Positions 1-9,454 of a stretch of DNA of 54,311 nucleotides are shown here, in pieces. Every line of letters starts with the position of its first letter. The stretch's first letter is position 1. Under the pieces are notes generated by a model. It worked only from the letters and a program-made list of their open reading frames with translations, was not told the DNA's origin and did no database searches. Both the position numbers and the translations under genes were made by a program. The stretch comes from Clostridia bacterium (GTDB taxonomy: Bacteria > Bacillota > Clostridia > Oscillospirales > JAAYXM01), in NCBI GenBank assembly GCA_017559855.1, contig JAFYQP010000005.1, positions 1 to 54,311 on the forward strand, in the 5' to 3' direction.

Positions 1-21
1 AAACCTCTCGCTTTTTAATAT

Positions 22-450
22 TTAGTGATGGCCACAGCAATGCTCACAATCGCCGCCGCATCCTACGATGGGGCCCGGATCGATGCCCTGTTTCTTATAA
101 TAATCCGCAATTGCCGCCTTCATTGCCTCTTCTGCAAGGACTGAGCAATGCACCTTTGCGGGGGGAAGCCCATCGAGTGCTTCCATTACGTCCTTATTTG
201 TGACTTTAAGTGCTTCCTCGATAGTCTTGCCTTTAATCATTTCGGTTGCCATACTTGAAGTCGCAACCGCAGCACCGCAACCGAAGGTTTTAAATGAAAT
301 ATCCACGATTACGTCGTTTTCAATCTTTAAGTAAATCTTCATAATATCGCCGCATTTGGGGTTACCCACAGTTCCTACTGCAGAGGGGTTTTCCATTTCA
401 CCCACGTTGCGGGGATTTGTGAAGTGATCCATAACTTTTTCGCTATACAT
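22..450 (-). CDS. nifU: Fe-S cluster assembly scaffold, NifU/IscU type
   Basis: A 142-residue IscU-type scaffold on which Fe-S clusters are built from sulfur delivered by the cysteine desulfurase encoded just upstream. The three expected cluster cysteines are visible: Cys33 in NPKCGD, Cys58 in FGCGAA and Cys102 in KVHCSV. The protein ends in a Cys/His-rich tail (Cys131, 135, 138, 139 and two terminal His) that lies beyond the core fold. This gene follows nifS by 15 bp and has its own ribosome binding site (AAGGAG), so the two are a co-transcribed pair. Family assignment is firm; the role of the tail is not known to me. The physiological clients cannot be told from the sequence. Confidence 0.95.
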   Translation of the reverse strand: MYSEKVMDHFTNPRNVGEMENPSAVGTVGNPKCGDIMKIYLKIENDVIVDISFKTFGCGAAVATSSMATEMIKGKTIEEALKVTNKDVMEALDGLPPAKVHCSVLAEEAMKAAIADYYKKQGIDPGPIVGCGGDCEHCCGHH

Positions 451-465
451 TTATCTTTCTCCTTT

Positions 466-1638
466 TTACCAGATAGGCTTTCCGTTTTCCCAAACGGGTG
501 ACATTGCACGGAGCCTTTCAACCACTTTGTAAAGTGATTCTATAATTGCGTCAATTTCCTCCTCGGTATTGTCCTCGGCAACCGATAAACGGAGAGAGCC
601 GTGAGCAATATGATGAGGAAGTCCGATTGAAAGCAGAACGTGCGACGGATCGAGTGAGCCGGAAGAGCAGGCAGAGCCTGAACTTGCACAAATTCCCTCG
701 TTATACATATTGAGAAGGAGGCTCTCGCCCTCAATACCCTCAACGCAAATACTTGCGATACCGGGGTGACGGCATGTGGGATGACCTGTAAGGATTGTAT
801 AAGGCATCTTAAGCGCCGCCTCTATGATTCTGTCACGCATTTTGGTAACTTTTGCGATGTTTTCGTCCATCTCGGCCTTTGCGATTCTTGCCGCCTCACC
901 GAGACCTACAATGTACGGCACGTTTTCGGTACCGGATCTTTTTCTCCTCTCATGGCCGCCGCCGTGAATGAGACTGTCGATAACCACGCCACGTCTCATA
1001 TACATAACGCCGATTCCCTTGGGAGCACCTAATTTATGACCGGAAAGTGCAAGCATATCGATATTCATTTTCTTAACGTCAATGGGAATATGACCTGCAG
1101 CTTGTACTGCGTCGGTATGGAATAAAATTCCACACTCTCTTGCAATTGCACCGATTTCCTCAATAGGTTGAATTGTTCCGATTTCGTTATTTGCAAACAT
1201 AACGGAAATTAAAATCGTATCGGGGCGGATTGCCGCCTTTAATTCATCAAGAGAAATCATGCCAAACTCGTCAACGCCGAGGTAAGTTACCTCATAACCC
1301 TTTTTCTCCAAATATTGGCAGGTATGAAGTACCGCATGATGCTCGATTTTTGTTGTGATGATGTGCTTTCCTTTATCTGCTTTTGCAAAAGCAGCACCTT
1401 TGATTGCCCAGTTATCACTCTCCGTACCGCAACCGGTAAAATAAATCTCATTCACATCAGCACCGAGTAAGTCCGCAACCTGTGCACGGGCGGTTTCGAT
1501 TGCCTTTTTTGAATTATAGGCAAAGGAATAAAGGCTTGAAGGATTGCCGTATTGCTCACTGAAATAAGGAAGCATAGCCTCTAAAACCTGCGGTTTTACC
1601 TGAGTTGTCGCCGCATGGTCTGCGTAAATCATTTTCAT
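466..1638 (-). CDS. nifS: Cysteine desulfurase, NifS/IscS class
   Basis: PLP-dependent enzyme that converts cysteine to alanine and passes the persulfide sulfur to scaffolds and tRNA thiolases. The 390-residue length is normal. It starts [12 protein letters not shown], the usual class V aminotransferase opening. The PLP lysine lies in [10 protein letters not shown] (near residue 200) and the catalytic cysteine in [16 protein letters not shown] (near 330). The ATG is preceded by AAGGAG at good spacing. It heads a two-gene unit with nifU. The upstream gap (1639-1705) contains no visible IscR-like regulator gene. MnmA, a likely client for sulfur, is encoded elsewhere in the window at 41442-42476. 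Confidence 0.96.
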   Translation of the reverse strand: MKMIYADHAATTQVKPQVLEAMLPYFSEQYGNPSSLYSFAYNSKKAIETARAQVADLLGADVNEIYFTGCGTESDNWAIKGAAFAKADKGKHIITTKIEHHAVLHTCQYLEKKGYEVTYLGVDEFGMISLDELKAAIRPDTILISVMFANNEIGTIQPIEEIGAIARECGILFHTDAVQAAGHIPIDVKKMNIDMLALSGHKLGAPKGIGVMYMRRGVVIDSLIHGGGHERRKRSGTENVPYIVGLGEAARIAKAEMDENIAKVTKMRDRIIEAALKMPYTILTGHPTCRHPGIASICVEGIEGESLLLNMYNEGICASSGSACSSGSLDPSHVLLSIGLPHHIAHGSLRLSVAEDNTEEEIDAIIESLYKVVERLRAMSPVWENGKPIW

Positions 1639-1705
1639 TTATATTAACTCCTTGAGGAAAAATTTCCTATACTAATATACTACCTTTTATACTCTATTAC
1701 AAGTG

Positions 1706-2155
1706 TTATTCCGAATATTTTTTACTTTCACTCACCGCTAAAGCGTCACAACGGTTGTTATAAGGATTACTTGCGTGACCTTTTACCCAAATAAATTCCA
1801 CCTGATGAACTTCAAGCAAATCTAAAAGTTCCTGCCACAGTTCGGGATTCAGTGCCGGTTCACGTTTGTTACGCATCCACCCGTTTGCACGCCATTTTTT
1901 CGCCCAACCGTTGTTAATTCCGTCGATTATATATCGGCTATCGCTGTATAACGTAACTTTACACGGCTCTTTAAGCATTTTCAGGGCGGAAATTACGCCG
2001 GTAAGTTCCATTCGGTTATTTGTAGTGTCCGCCTCACCGCCGGATATTTCACGCTCGGTTTCCTTGTAACGCAAAATTGCACCCCAACCGCCGGGGCCGG
2101 GATTTCCGGAGCATGCCCCGTCTGTATATATTATAACTTCTTTTAAAGTTCCCAT
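1706..2155 (-). CDS. rnhA: Ribonuclease HI
   Basis: Removes the RNA strand of RNA-DNA hybrids (R-loops, primer remnants). At 149 residues it matches bacterial RNase HI without an extra hybrid-binding domain. The four carboxylates of the two-metal site are present: Asp12 in YTDGACSGNPG, Glu50 in NNRMEL, Asp72 in YSDSRY and Asp137 in NNRCDALA. It sits alone between nifS and gyrA, with a parS-like site and a hairpin directly upstream. Being next to gyrase in the origin region fits a role in limiting R-loops, but that link is inference. Confidence 0.96.
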   Translation of the reverse strand: MGTLKEVIIYTDGACSGNPGPGGWGAILRYKETEREISGGEADTTNNRMELTGVISALKMLKEPCKVTLYSDSRYIIDGINNGWAKKWRANGWMRNKREPALNPELWQELLDLLEVHQVEFIWVKGHASNPYNNRCDALAVSESKKYSE

Positions 2156-2180
2156 ACAAATTACCTATATTTTCTTAAAT

Positions 2181-2196
2181 TGTTCCACATGGAACA
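2181..2196. promoter_or_regulatory. parS-like site next to gyrA
   Basis: TGTTCCACATGGAACA differs at one central base from the perfect palindrome TGTTCCACGTGGAACA at 16874-16889, and resembles the Firmicutes ParB site TGTTNCACGTGAAACA. It lies in the short gap between rnhA and the gyrA end, about 7 kb on the other side of oriC from the main parS pair. Degenerate parS sites bound by Spo0J are known in Bacillus. That ParB binds here is inference. Confidence 0.6.
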
Positions 2197-2203
2197 TTTT
2201 ATT

Positions 2204-2231
2204 AACCGCCGAGGGAAAGTCCTCGGCGGTT
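2204..2231 (-). terminator. Strong hairpin after gyrA
   Basis: An 11-bp perfect GC-rich stem (AACCGCCGAGG / CCTCGGCGGTT) with a 6-nt loop, 7 bp past the gyrA stop. In the minus (gyrA) direction it is not followed by a U-tract; in the plus direction a weak ATTTGTTTT run follows. It probably ends or stabilises the gyrA transcript. Confidence 0.6.
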
Positions 2232-2238
2232 ATTTGTT

Positions 2239-4752
2239 TTATTCCTGAACAGGGGTTTCTTCTTCGCCGTCTCCTTCTTCATCCTCTTCTTTTTCGGTTG
2301 AAGCAACGGAGATAACGTGCACGTCGTCAGCAACACGCATAAGAATTACGCCCTGCGTTACACGGCTATATACGCTGATGCCCTCTGCCGGCATACGGAT
2401 AATGATACCGTCGTCGGAAATAAGCATAACGTCGTCGTTATCATCAACCATCTGAACGCCTGCAACCTTACCGGTCTTTTCGGTAATGTTGTAGTTTAAG
2501 ATACCTTTACCGTATCTGCTTTGTAGGCGATACTCCTCGATTTCGGTCTTTTTACCGTAACCGTTTTCGGTAACCGTGAGTAAGGTCTTACCCTCTTCAA
2601 CAACTGCGGCACCTACAACGTAGTCATCGGCACGAAGGTCAATACCGTAAACACCTGCACTGTCACGACCGGTAGGACGAATATCCTGCTCACTGAAGCG
2701 GATAGCCATACCGTTGCGTGTTGCAAGCATAAGTTGCTTTTCATTGTCGGTAAGCATAACGGAAATAAGTTCATCGCCCTCGCCGATGGTAACCGCACGG
2801 ATACCTGCCTTACGGGCAGACTGAACACGAGTAAGTTCAATTCTCTTAACAATACCGAGTTTTGTAGCCATGATAAGGTACTTACCCTCTTCAAAATCGT
2901 GAATCGGGATCATTGCGGTAACTTTTTCATCGCCCTCAATGGGTATTAAGTTAACAATGTTCATACCCTTTGCGGTACGACTGCTTTCGGGGATTTGGTA
3001 ACCTTTTATGCGATAAAGTCTGCCTTTATTGGTAAAGAACAGAATATGGTCATGAGATGATGCGATGAAAAGGGTTTCAACAAAGTCCTCTTCACGAGTC
3101 TTAAGTCCTGCTATACCTTTGCCGCCACGGCGTTGTGCACGGTAGGTATTAGACGGCAGACGCTTGATATATCCGTAATGAGTAAGTGTGTATACACATT
3201 CCTCAACGGGGATAAGGTCTTCATCCTCAATATCAATCTGACCGTCGAAAGGAACAATCTCTGTAAGACGCTCATCACCGTATTTGTCACGGATATTGAG
3301 AAGTTCTTCCTTGATAAGTTCCATAAGAAGGCCCTTATCGGAAAGGAGTGCACGGAACTCTTCACATTTCGCAAGAAGCTCGTTGTATTCAATGTCAATC
3401 TTCTCACCATTTAAGCGTTGGAGTTGAGCAAGACGCATATCAAGTACGCTCTGTGCCTGAATTTCAGACATGTCAAAACGCTCCATCAAGCGTTCCTTCG
3501 CATCATCGTAAGAATTTCTGATTATATGGATAACCTCGTCGATATTTGCAAGGGCAATGCGTAAGCCTTCCAAAATGTGCATTCTTGCCTCTGCCTTTTT
3601 AAGGTCATACTTAATACGGCGGGTTACAATTTCCTCCTGGAAGGAAATGAAGTTTGCAAGAATTTCCTTAAGGCATAAGGTTTTCGGCTGACCGTCACAA
3701 ATTGCGAGCATATTGATAGAGAAACTATCCTGTAATCTTGTATATTTGAATAACTGATTAAGTACAACGTTGGGGTTTGCGTCACGTTTTAAGATAATTT
3801 CAAGGCGGTTACCGATACGGTCGGAAGAATGGTCTTCGATATCGGAAAGCCCCTCGATTCTCTTTTCCTTAACAAGATCTGCAATAGACTCAACAAGAAG
3901 TTTTTTGTTTACCTGATAGGGAAGGTCGGTAACGATAATTGATGCTGTGCCGTCTCTGTGCTCTTCAATTTCGGTCTTCGCACGGATGATAATCCTGCCC
4001 TTACCTGTTGCGTAAGCGGAACGGATACCGGATTTTCCTATAATTGTTGCCTTTGTCGGGAAGTCCGGACCCTGGATGTACTCCATAAGTTCCTCAACTG
4101 TGATGTCAGGGTTGTCAATCTGTGCAACAACACCGTCTAAAACCTCGGTCAAATTATGGGGCGGTATATTTGTTGCCATACCAACCGCAATACCTGAACT
4201 ACCGTTAATAAGGAGTGTGGGAACACGAGTAGGAAGAACAACCGGTTCCTGCCTTTTTTCGTCGAAGTTAGGTAAGAAATCAACGGTATCCTTATCAATA
4301 TTCTCTAAGAGAAGATTTGAAAGTTTGCTCATTCTCGCCTCGGTATAACGATATGCAGCAGGCGGATCTCCGTCAATTGAGCCGAAGTTACCGTGACCGT
4401 CAACAAGAGGATAACGCATTGAGAAATCCTGTGCAAGACGAACCATTGCATCATAAACCGATGCGTCACCGTGGGGGTGATATCTACCGATAACATTACC
4501 GACGGTAGTAGCAGATTTAAAGAAAGGTTTGTCGACGGTGAGATGCTCTTCATACATTGAGTAGAGAATTCGTCTGTGAACCGGTTTTAAACCGTCACGA
4601 ACATCAGGAAGTGCACGGGCGACGATAACGCTCATTGCGTAGTCAATAAATGCCTCCCTCATTCTCTTTTCAATATCTACATCTACTATAGTTTGTGTAT
4701 CGAAGTATTCCTCGAAATGAGATTCTTCGTATTTTTTATTTTTCTTAGCCAT
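2239..4752 (-). CDS. gyrA: DNA gyrase subunit A
   Basis: Breakage-reunion subunit of gyrase, which introduces negative supercoils. The 837 residues contain the catalytic tyrosine at 136 (RYTE), the quinolone-pocket segment around 95-101, and the GyrA box QRRGGKG near residue 540, which marks true gyrase rather than topoisomerase IV. The C-terminus is an acidic tail. The residue matching E. coli Ser83 is Ala97 (GDASVYD), a change associated with lower intrinsic quinolone susceptibility in other taxa; the residue matching Asp87 is retained (Asp101). The gene follows gyrB by 28 bp. Transcription runs away from oriC, with replication. Confidence 0.98.
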   Translation of the reverse strand: MAKKNKKYEESHFEEYFDTQTIVDVDIEKRMREAFIDYAMSVIVARALPDVRDGLKPVHRRILYSMYEEHLTVDKPFFKSATTVGNVIGRYHPHGDASVYDAMVRLAQDFSMRYPLVDGHGNFGSIDGDPPAAYRYTEARMSKLSNLLLENIDKDTVDFLPNFDEKRQEPVVLPTRVPTLLINGSSGIAVGMATNIPPHNLTEVLDGVVAQIDNPDITVEELMEYIQGPDFPTKATIIGKSGIRSAYATGKGRIIIRAKTEIEEHRDGTASIIVTDLPYQVNKKLLVESIADLVKEKRIEGLSDIEDHSSDRIGNRLEIILKRDANPNVVLNQLFKYTRLQDSFSINMLAICDGQPKTLCLKEILANFISFQEEIVTRRIKYDLKKAEARMHILEGLRIALANIDEVIHIIRNSYDDAKERLMERFDMSEIQAQSVLDMRLAQLQRLNGEKIDIEYNELLAKCEEFRALLSDKGLLMELIKEELLNIRDKYGDERLTEIVPFDGQIDIEDEDLIPVEECVYTLTHYGYIKRLPSNTYRAQRRGGKGIAGLKTREEDFVETLFIASSHDHILFFTNKGRLYRIKGYQIPESSRTAKGMNIVNLIPIEGDEKVTAMIPIHDFEEGKYLIMATKLGIVKRIELTRVQSARKAGIRAVTIGEGDELISVMLTDNEKQLMLATRNGMAIRFSEQDIRPTGRDSAGVYGIDLRADDYVVGAAVVEEGKTLLTVTENGYGKKTEIEEYRLQSRYGKGILNYNITEKTGKVAGVQMVDDNDDVMLISDDGIIIRMPAEGISVYSRVTQGVILMRVADDVHVISVASTEKEEDEEGDGEEETPVQE

Positions 4753-4780
4753 AGATAAACTATCCTTTCAAAGACGCAGA

Positions 4781-6724
4781 CTAAACGTCAAGATTTGTTA
4801 CGTACTGAGCGTTTTCTTCAATGAAAAGTCGTCTCGGTTCAACCTCATCACCCATAAGGATACTGAAAATCTGGTCTGCCCTTTCGGCATCCTCTAAGGT
4901 AACACGGAGTAAGACACGGTTTTTCGGATCCATTGTGGTTTCCCAAAGTTCCTGCGGGTCCATTTCACCAAGACCTTTGTAACGGCTGATATCAACCTTG
5001 GCGTTTTTATCTCCTTCTTTTAATTCCTCGCTTATACGGTCACGCTCTTCATCGCTGAATGCAACCTGACTCTTCTTTCCGCGGGTTAATTTATAAAGCG
5101 GCGGCTTTGCAAGGTAAATGTGACCTGTTTCTACAAGAGGCTTCATAAATCTGAAGAAAAAGGTCAAAAGAAGTGTCTGAATATGTGCACCGTCAACGTC
5201 CGCATCGGCCATAATAATAACCTTGTCGTATCGGAGTTTTTCAATACTGAATTCATCACCGATACCGGTACCCAATGCCTGAATAACAGGTTTTAACTTA
5301 TCATTGTCATAAACTTTGTCGGTACGTGCCTTTTCAACGTTTAGCATCTTACCCCAAAGCGGAAGAATGGCCTGATATTTACTGTCACGACCGCTCTTTG
5401 CAGAGCCACCCGCAGAGTCACCCTCTACGATGTAAACTTCGGTCTTAGTCGGATCTTTTACAATACAGTCGGTAAGTTTACCCGGCAGAGAACTTGAGCC
5501 GAGGGCTGTTTTTCTTGTAGCCTCTTTAGCCTTACGACTTGCAAGTCTTACACGATAGGCAAGGAGTGCTTTTTCTAAAATTGCACGGCCGATTTTCGGG
5601 TTCTCTTCAAGGAAATCTGCAAGTTTTTCTTTAAGAAGGTTTTCAACAAGACCACGTATCTCAGAGTTTCCGAGTTTTGTTTTGGTCTGGCCTTCAAACT
5701 GCGGTTCTTCAAGTTTAACCGAAATTACAGCAATAAGACCTTCTCTTACGTCTTCACCTGTAAGTTCTTCATCGTCTTTTGTTATTTTATATTTCTTACC
5801 ATAATCAACTAAAACCTTGGTAAGTGCTGCTCTGAAGCCGGTTTCGTGGGTACCGCCTTCTGTGGTAGCGATGTTATTTGCAAATTTTTCAACAACCTGG
5901 TCAAAACCGGAGGTCCAGCAAAGTGCAACCTCTGCCATTGAGCCGTCTTTTTCGCCGCTTACGTAAATTACATCCTCATGAAGTGCGACGATAGGCTCTT
6001 TTTTACTCTCGTTTATCTTATCTAACTTATAAGTTACGAAGTTTTTAATACCGCCTTCGTAATGTAAAACTTCAACAAGCGGCTCTGTTTTACGGGTATC
6101 GGTAAATAAAATCTTGATACCGCCGTTTAAGAATGCCTGCTCACGGAGACGATTAATGAGAATATCCTCATCAAATACGGTTTCTTCAAAGATTTCGCCA
6201 TCCGGCCAGAAGGTGATTTCAGTACCTGTTCTGTCTGTTTTGCCTATAACTTCTACCTGCTTTGAAGGAACACCTCTGTTATATAACTGATGCCAGATGT
6301 TTTCGCCATCGTGGACAAAAACTTCAAGTTTTGTGGAAAGTGCGTTAACAACCGATGCACCAACACCGTGAAGACCGCCGGATACCTTATATCCGCCACC
6401 GCCGAATTTGCCGCCTGCATGAAGAACGGTAAATACAACGTCAATGGTGGAAATTCCCATTTTGGGATGGATACCGTGGGGAATACCACGTCCGTTATCC
6501 TTTACGGTTACAGAATTATCAGGATTTAAAATAACGTCAATCTGAGTACAAAATCCTGCAAGTGCCTCGTCGATGGCATTATCCACGATTTCATATACCA
6601 GATGATGGAGACCACGTGCAGAAGTTGAACCGATATACATACCCGGTCTTTTTCTTACCGCTTCTAATCCTTCCAATACTTGTATTTGATTTTCGTCATA
6701 TGTGTTTTGGATTTTATCAGACAT
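4781..6724 (-). CDS. gyrB: DNA gyrase subunit B
   Basis: ATPase subunit of gyrase. The start at 6724 ([13 protein letters not shown]) is preferred over the ATG at 6733 because the GGGGG ribosome binding site directly abuts the latter. The N-terminal GHKL ATPase shows [17 protein letters not shown] and [15 protein letters not shown]; the toprim part shows [14 protein letters not shown] and the [10 protein letters not shown] metal site; the C-terminus has the YKGLGEM motif. The toprim segment reads [13 protein letters not shown], with Trp where many bacteria have Arg or Lys. The length of 647 residues is normal for a GyrB without insertion. Confidence 0.97.
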   Translation of the reverse strand: MSDKIQNTYDENQIQVLEGLEAVRKRPGMYIGSTSARGLHHLVYEIVDNAIDEALAGFCTQIDVILNPDNSVTVKDNGRGIPHGIHPKMGISTIDVVFTVLHAGGKFGGGGYKVSGGLHGVGASVVNALSTKLEVFVHDGENIWHQLYNRGVPSKQVEVIGKTDRTGTEITFWPDGEIFEETVFDEDILINRLREQAFLNGGIKILFTDTRKTEPLVEVLHYEGGIKNFVTYKLDKINESKKEPIVALHEDVIYVSGEKDGSMAEVALCWTSGFDQVVEKFANNIATTEGGTHETGFRAALTKVLVDYGKKYKITKDDEELTGEDVREGLIAVISVKLEEPQFEGQTKTKLGNSEIRGLVENLLKEKLADFLEENPKIGRAILEKALLAYRVRLASRKAKEATRKTALGSSSLPGKLTDCIVKDPTKTEVYIVEGDSAGGSAKSGRDSKYQAILPLWGKMLNVEKARTDKVYDNDKLKPVIQALGTGIGDEFSIEKLRYDKVIIMADADVDGAHIQTLLLTFFFRFMKPLVETGHIYLAKPPLYKLTRGKKSQVAFSDEERDRISEELKEGDKNAKVDISRYKGLGEMDPQELWETTMDPKNRVLLRVTLEDAERADQIFSILMGDEVEPRRLFIEENAQYVTNLDV

Positions 6725-6744
6725 AATTTTCATTCCCCCGTCTG

Positions 6745-7008
6745 TTATTCATAATTTGCTGAATTTTTTGATCTGCGTGTTATTGTTTGTGATGAAATCT
6801 GCGTGATGTAGGTTGTATTTTTTCCTTTTTCGCTGCAAACGACAAAGGAACGTGGCAGTTCTTCACTTACGTTTATTACGTTTTTTTTCTTTTCTTCCGA
6901 AGCTAAGAAATTTCGTGTTATTTTCGACTGCGATGTAATTTCAAGGTCAAAAATACCTATTATGTTCTTGTCGCGGATAACTGTTTCTTCTCCAAGATGA
7001 AGGTACAT
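6745..7008 (-). CDS. remB: RemB-like regulator (DUF370)
   Basis: Small 87-residue protein of the DUF370/RemA-RemB family (extracellular matrix regulator in Bacillus). It begins [23 protein letters not shown], typical of RemB, and sits in the conserved slot between recF and gyrB, two bases from the end of recF. Known relatives form rings that bind DNA; RemA activates matrix and osmoprotection genes in B. subtilis, while the role of RemB is less clear. The charged tail after residue 75 is poorly conserved as far as I can judge. Confidence 0.88.
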   Translation of the reverse strand: MYLHLGEETVIRDKNIIGIFDLEITSQSKITRNFLASEEKKKNVINVSEELPRSFVVCSEKGKNTTYITQISSQTITRRSKNSANYE

Positions 7009-7010
7009 TG

Positions 7011-8105
7011 CTAAAATTCCCTGCTTTCTTTCAGACCGCCTTTTGAAATCTCAAAAAGTTTTCCGCACTCTAAATTCGGCGAAATCAAGTTTTCACAACT
7101 TGTAATAAATACCTGTCCGCAGTCTATTTTATTAAGTACAAAATTCTGTCGCGTTGTATCGAGTTCAGACAAAACGTCATCAAGTAAAAGGATGGGATAC
7201 TCTCCGGTAAGTTTATAAAAAACTTCTCTTTCTGCAAGTTTTGTTGAAAGTATTGCGGTTCTTATCTGTCCCTGAGATGCAAAATCCTTTGCACTGACTG
7301 AGTTTATCATAAAAACAAGATCATCTCTATGCGGCCCGATCAGTGACATTTCGCTTTCTTTTTCTGCCGCTCTTCTTTCATTCATATGACGAAGTAGTGC
7401 CTCTTCGATATCATTTTCAGGTGTTATGTATCGGTCTGTTTTGTATACAATCTGTAATTTTTCTCTACCACTTGACATTTCGTAGTGGTTTTTTTCCGCT
7501 TCAACTTGTAATTCATGAACAAAATCACGGCGATAACGGATTATTTCCGCACCGTGTTTTGCGAGTTTTTCGTTATACACGTCCAGCAGAATATCGTCTA
7601 CTTTTTCATTTTTTAAAAGTTTGTTCTTTTGCTCTAAAACTTTATTGTAAATGGAAAGAGCACTTAAATATTTAGGTTTAAGTTGCGATATTGCGATGTT
7701 TAAAAACCTTCTTCGAATAAAAGGACCTTCTTTAATCATTGACAAATCGTCAGGAATAAATAACACACATTGAAGATTTCCTATGTATTCGGTAACTTTT
7801 TCTTGCCTTACTCCATTTACAAATATTCTTCGCGGTGCCCCTGAAACATCAATTTTTACGTTAAAATTCCGTTCTGCAGTTTCAACCTCGGCAAAGAGAG
7901 AAGCGTCAGTCTCATCAAATAAAATAAGATCTTTTTCTTTCTTTGCATGAATTGTTTTAACGCAGGAAAGATAAAAAATTGCTTCCAGAAGATTTGTCTT
8001 ACCCTGAGCGTTTTCTCCGCTTATCACATTTATTCTGTCAGAGAATATAAATTCCGAATCTTTATAATTTTTGAAATTTTTAAGCGATAAAGACTTTATT
8101 TTCAT
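7011..8105 (-). CDS. recF: DNA replication and repair protein RecF
   Basis: SMC-like ATPase that loads RecA at gaps through RecO and RecR. The 364 residues show the Walker A motif GENAQGKTN (about residues 31-39), the signature region ASQGQIRTAILSTKLAE and the Walker B/D-loop LLLDDVLSELD near the C-terminus. It begins three bases after dnaN, so no S4-domain gene (yaaA/rlbA) lies between them, unlike Bacillus. It belongs to the run dnaN-recF-remB-gyrB-gyrA. Confidence 0.96.
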   Translation of the reverse strand: MKIKSLSLKNFKNYKDSEFIFSDRINVISGENAQGKTNLLEAIFYLSCVKTIHAKKEKDLILFDETDASLFAEVETAERNFNVKIDVSGAPRRIFVNGVRQEKVTEYIGNLQCVLFIPDDLSMIKEGPFIRRRFLNIAISQLKPKYLSALSIYNKVLEQKNKLLKNEKVDDILLDVYNEKLAKHGAEIIRYRRDFVHELQVEAEKNHYEMSSGREKLQIVYKTDRYITPENDIEEALLRHMNERRAAEKESEMSLIGPHRDDLVFMINSVSAKDFASQGQIRTAILSTKLAEREVFYKLTGEYPILLLDDVLSELDTTRQNFVLNKIDCGQVFITSCENLISPNLECGKLFEISKGGLKESREF

Positions 8106-8108
8106 TTT

Positions 8109-9224
8109 TTATTCCATATCGGATTTAAGACGTACGGGTAAAATCAAATAAATATAAGAGTTGCCCTCAAGCGGTTTTAAAACTATAGGTGCTAAATGTG
8201 TGGTAAGTTCAATTAAAACTTCACTATCCGGACATGCTTTAAGTGCGTCGAGGAAATAGCGGTTATTAAAGCCGATTTCTAAAGGTTCTGCAGCACTTTT
8301 TAAAATACATTCATCCTGAGACTTACCGAGAGGAGTTGTACAAGAAAGTTTCATACTTCTTTCGGTAAAGGTACAGCGAATGGGATTTTTAATACGCTCA
8401 TTTATAATGATTGATACACGTTCAAGGGATGAAATAAGGTCACGTACGTTAACACAGGTGGTAAATGCACAATCTTTGGGAATTGCGTTCTTATAATTTA
8501 AGAATTCACCCTCTAAAACACGGGAAATAAGAGTGGTTTCACCGACGGTGAAGGTAATGTGTTTCTTACCTAACATAATTTTAATTTCATCTTCAATATC
8601 GTCCATAATCTTTTCAATTTCCTTAAGAGTATGGCCGGGTACAATGAAAGAAAAATCATTCGGTGTGTTTACCGCGTCTAATTTTTCGGTTCTAATTGCA
8701 AGACGGAAACCGTCAACAGAAACGACGTTTAATATTCCATTTTCAATTTCAAATAGAGAGCCGGTATGTACGGGTTTGTTGTCATTTGTGCTGATTGCAA
8801 AGATTGTTTGTGCAATCATGGATTTAAGTTTGTTTTGAGGAAGGACTAAAATATGGTCATCCTCAATTTCGGGAAGACTGGGAAATTCATCTGCAGGAAG
8901 TCCCATAATCTCATATTTTGCGTTTCCGCACATAATTAAAACGGTAAGTGTTTCGGAAACAGAGATTGTAACGATATCGTCAGGGAAATAGCGGATAATA
9001 TCGCTTAAGATTTTTGCATTTATAACAACTTTACCCGGAGTAATAACGTCAGAGGGAATGCAGGTGGAAATACCGGTTTCGAGATTATAACCGGTAAGTT
9101 TAACGGTAATTCCTGCCTCTATGAGAAGACCTTCCAAAGTGGGAATTGCACTTTTAGCAGATACTGCCCATGCGGTAGTTGCTATTGCTTCTTGTAAAAT
9201 TGCTTTTTCACAGGTGAACTTCAT
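8109..9224 (-). CDS. dnaN: DNA polymerase III beta clamp
   Basis: Sliding clamp that tethers DNA polymerase III. The start at 9224 (MKFTCEKAILQEAIATTAWAVSAKS) has a GAAGGA ribosome binding site. The open frame reaches back to 9416, but that extension reads through oriC and has low-complexity translation, so it is rejected. The 371-residue length and the closing segment YIYLILPVRLK match the family. It is transcribed away from the origin, directly after the DnaA-trio/AT-rich element. Confidence 0.97.
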   Translation of the reverse strand: MKFTCEKAILQEAIATTAWAVSAKSAIPTLEGLLIEAGITVKLTGYNLETGISTCIPSDVITPGKVVINAKILSDIIRYFPDDIVTISVSETLTVLIMCGNAKYEIMGLPADEFPSLPEIEDDHILVLPQNKLKSMIAQTIFAISTNDNKPVHTGSLFEIENGILNVVSVDGFRLAIRTEKLDAVNTPNDFSFIVPGHTLKEIEKIMDDIEDEIKIMLGKKHITFTVGETTLISRVLEGEFLNYKNAIPKDCAFTTCVNVRDLISSLERVSIIINERIKNPIRCTFTERSMKLSCTTPLGKSQDECILKSAAEPLEIGFNNRYFLDALKACPDSEVLIELTTHLAPIVLKPLEGNSYIYLILPVRLKSDME

Positions 9225-9454
9225 AATTTTTCCTTCTTTCAGTAATAAAAATAAAAAAGCATAAATATAATAATAGTTTAGTAATAGTAGTAGTGCTGTT
9301 GAAAATGTGGAAAACACACTTGAGGTTTTGGAATTAAAGGAAAATTCCGTCATCAGGTTTGTGTTAAATTTTTGTGGAAAAATGATGAATAAAAAACAAG
9401 TAAAAATTTTCCACACTTTTTACCATGTTAATTCCACATATTTTTGTGGGAAAA
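9225..9454. other. oriC: Chromosomal replication origin oriC
   Basis: The 230-bp gap between dnaA and dnaN holds five DnaA-box-like 9-mers: TGTGGAAAA at 9306-9314 and 9373-9381, TTTTCCACA at 9407-9415, AATTCCACA at 9430-9438 and TGTGGGAAA at 9445-9453. Next to the box at 9306 lies a short spacer, then a DnaA-trio run (9268-9293), then an almost pure AT stretch (9241-9270) running to dnaN. Box, spacer, trio and AT-rich DNA occur in the same order and orientation relative to dnaA and dnaN as described for the B. subtilis origin. No box resembling the consensus is visible upstream of dnaA, so this looks like the main or only box cluster. Confidence 0.9.
9268..9293 (-). other. DnaA-trio element
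   Basis: On the minus strand the run reads CTACTACTATTACTA (9293-9279), five in-register trinucleotides, followed after a two-base slip by CTATTATTA (9276-9268). It is separated from the DnaA box at 9306-9314 by 12 bases and flanked on its other side by AT-rich DNA. This fits the published DnaA-trio consensus, where a DnaA filament engages one strand to open the duplex. Confidence 0.85.

Noticed and set aside
9225-9416. N-terminal extension of dnaN by 64 residues
   Set aside because: It reads through the DnaA boxes and trio, has low-complexity translation, and the ATG at 9224 has a proper ribosome binding site.
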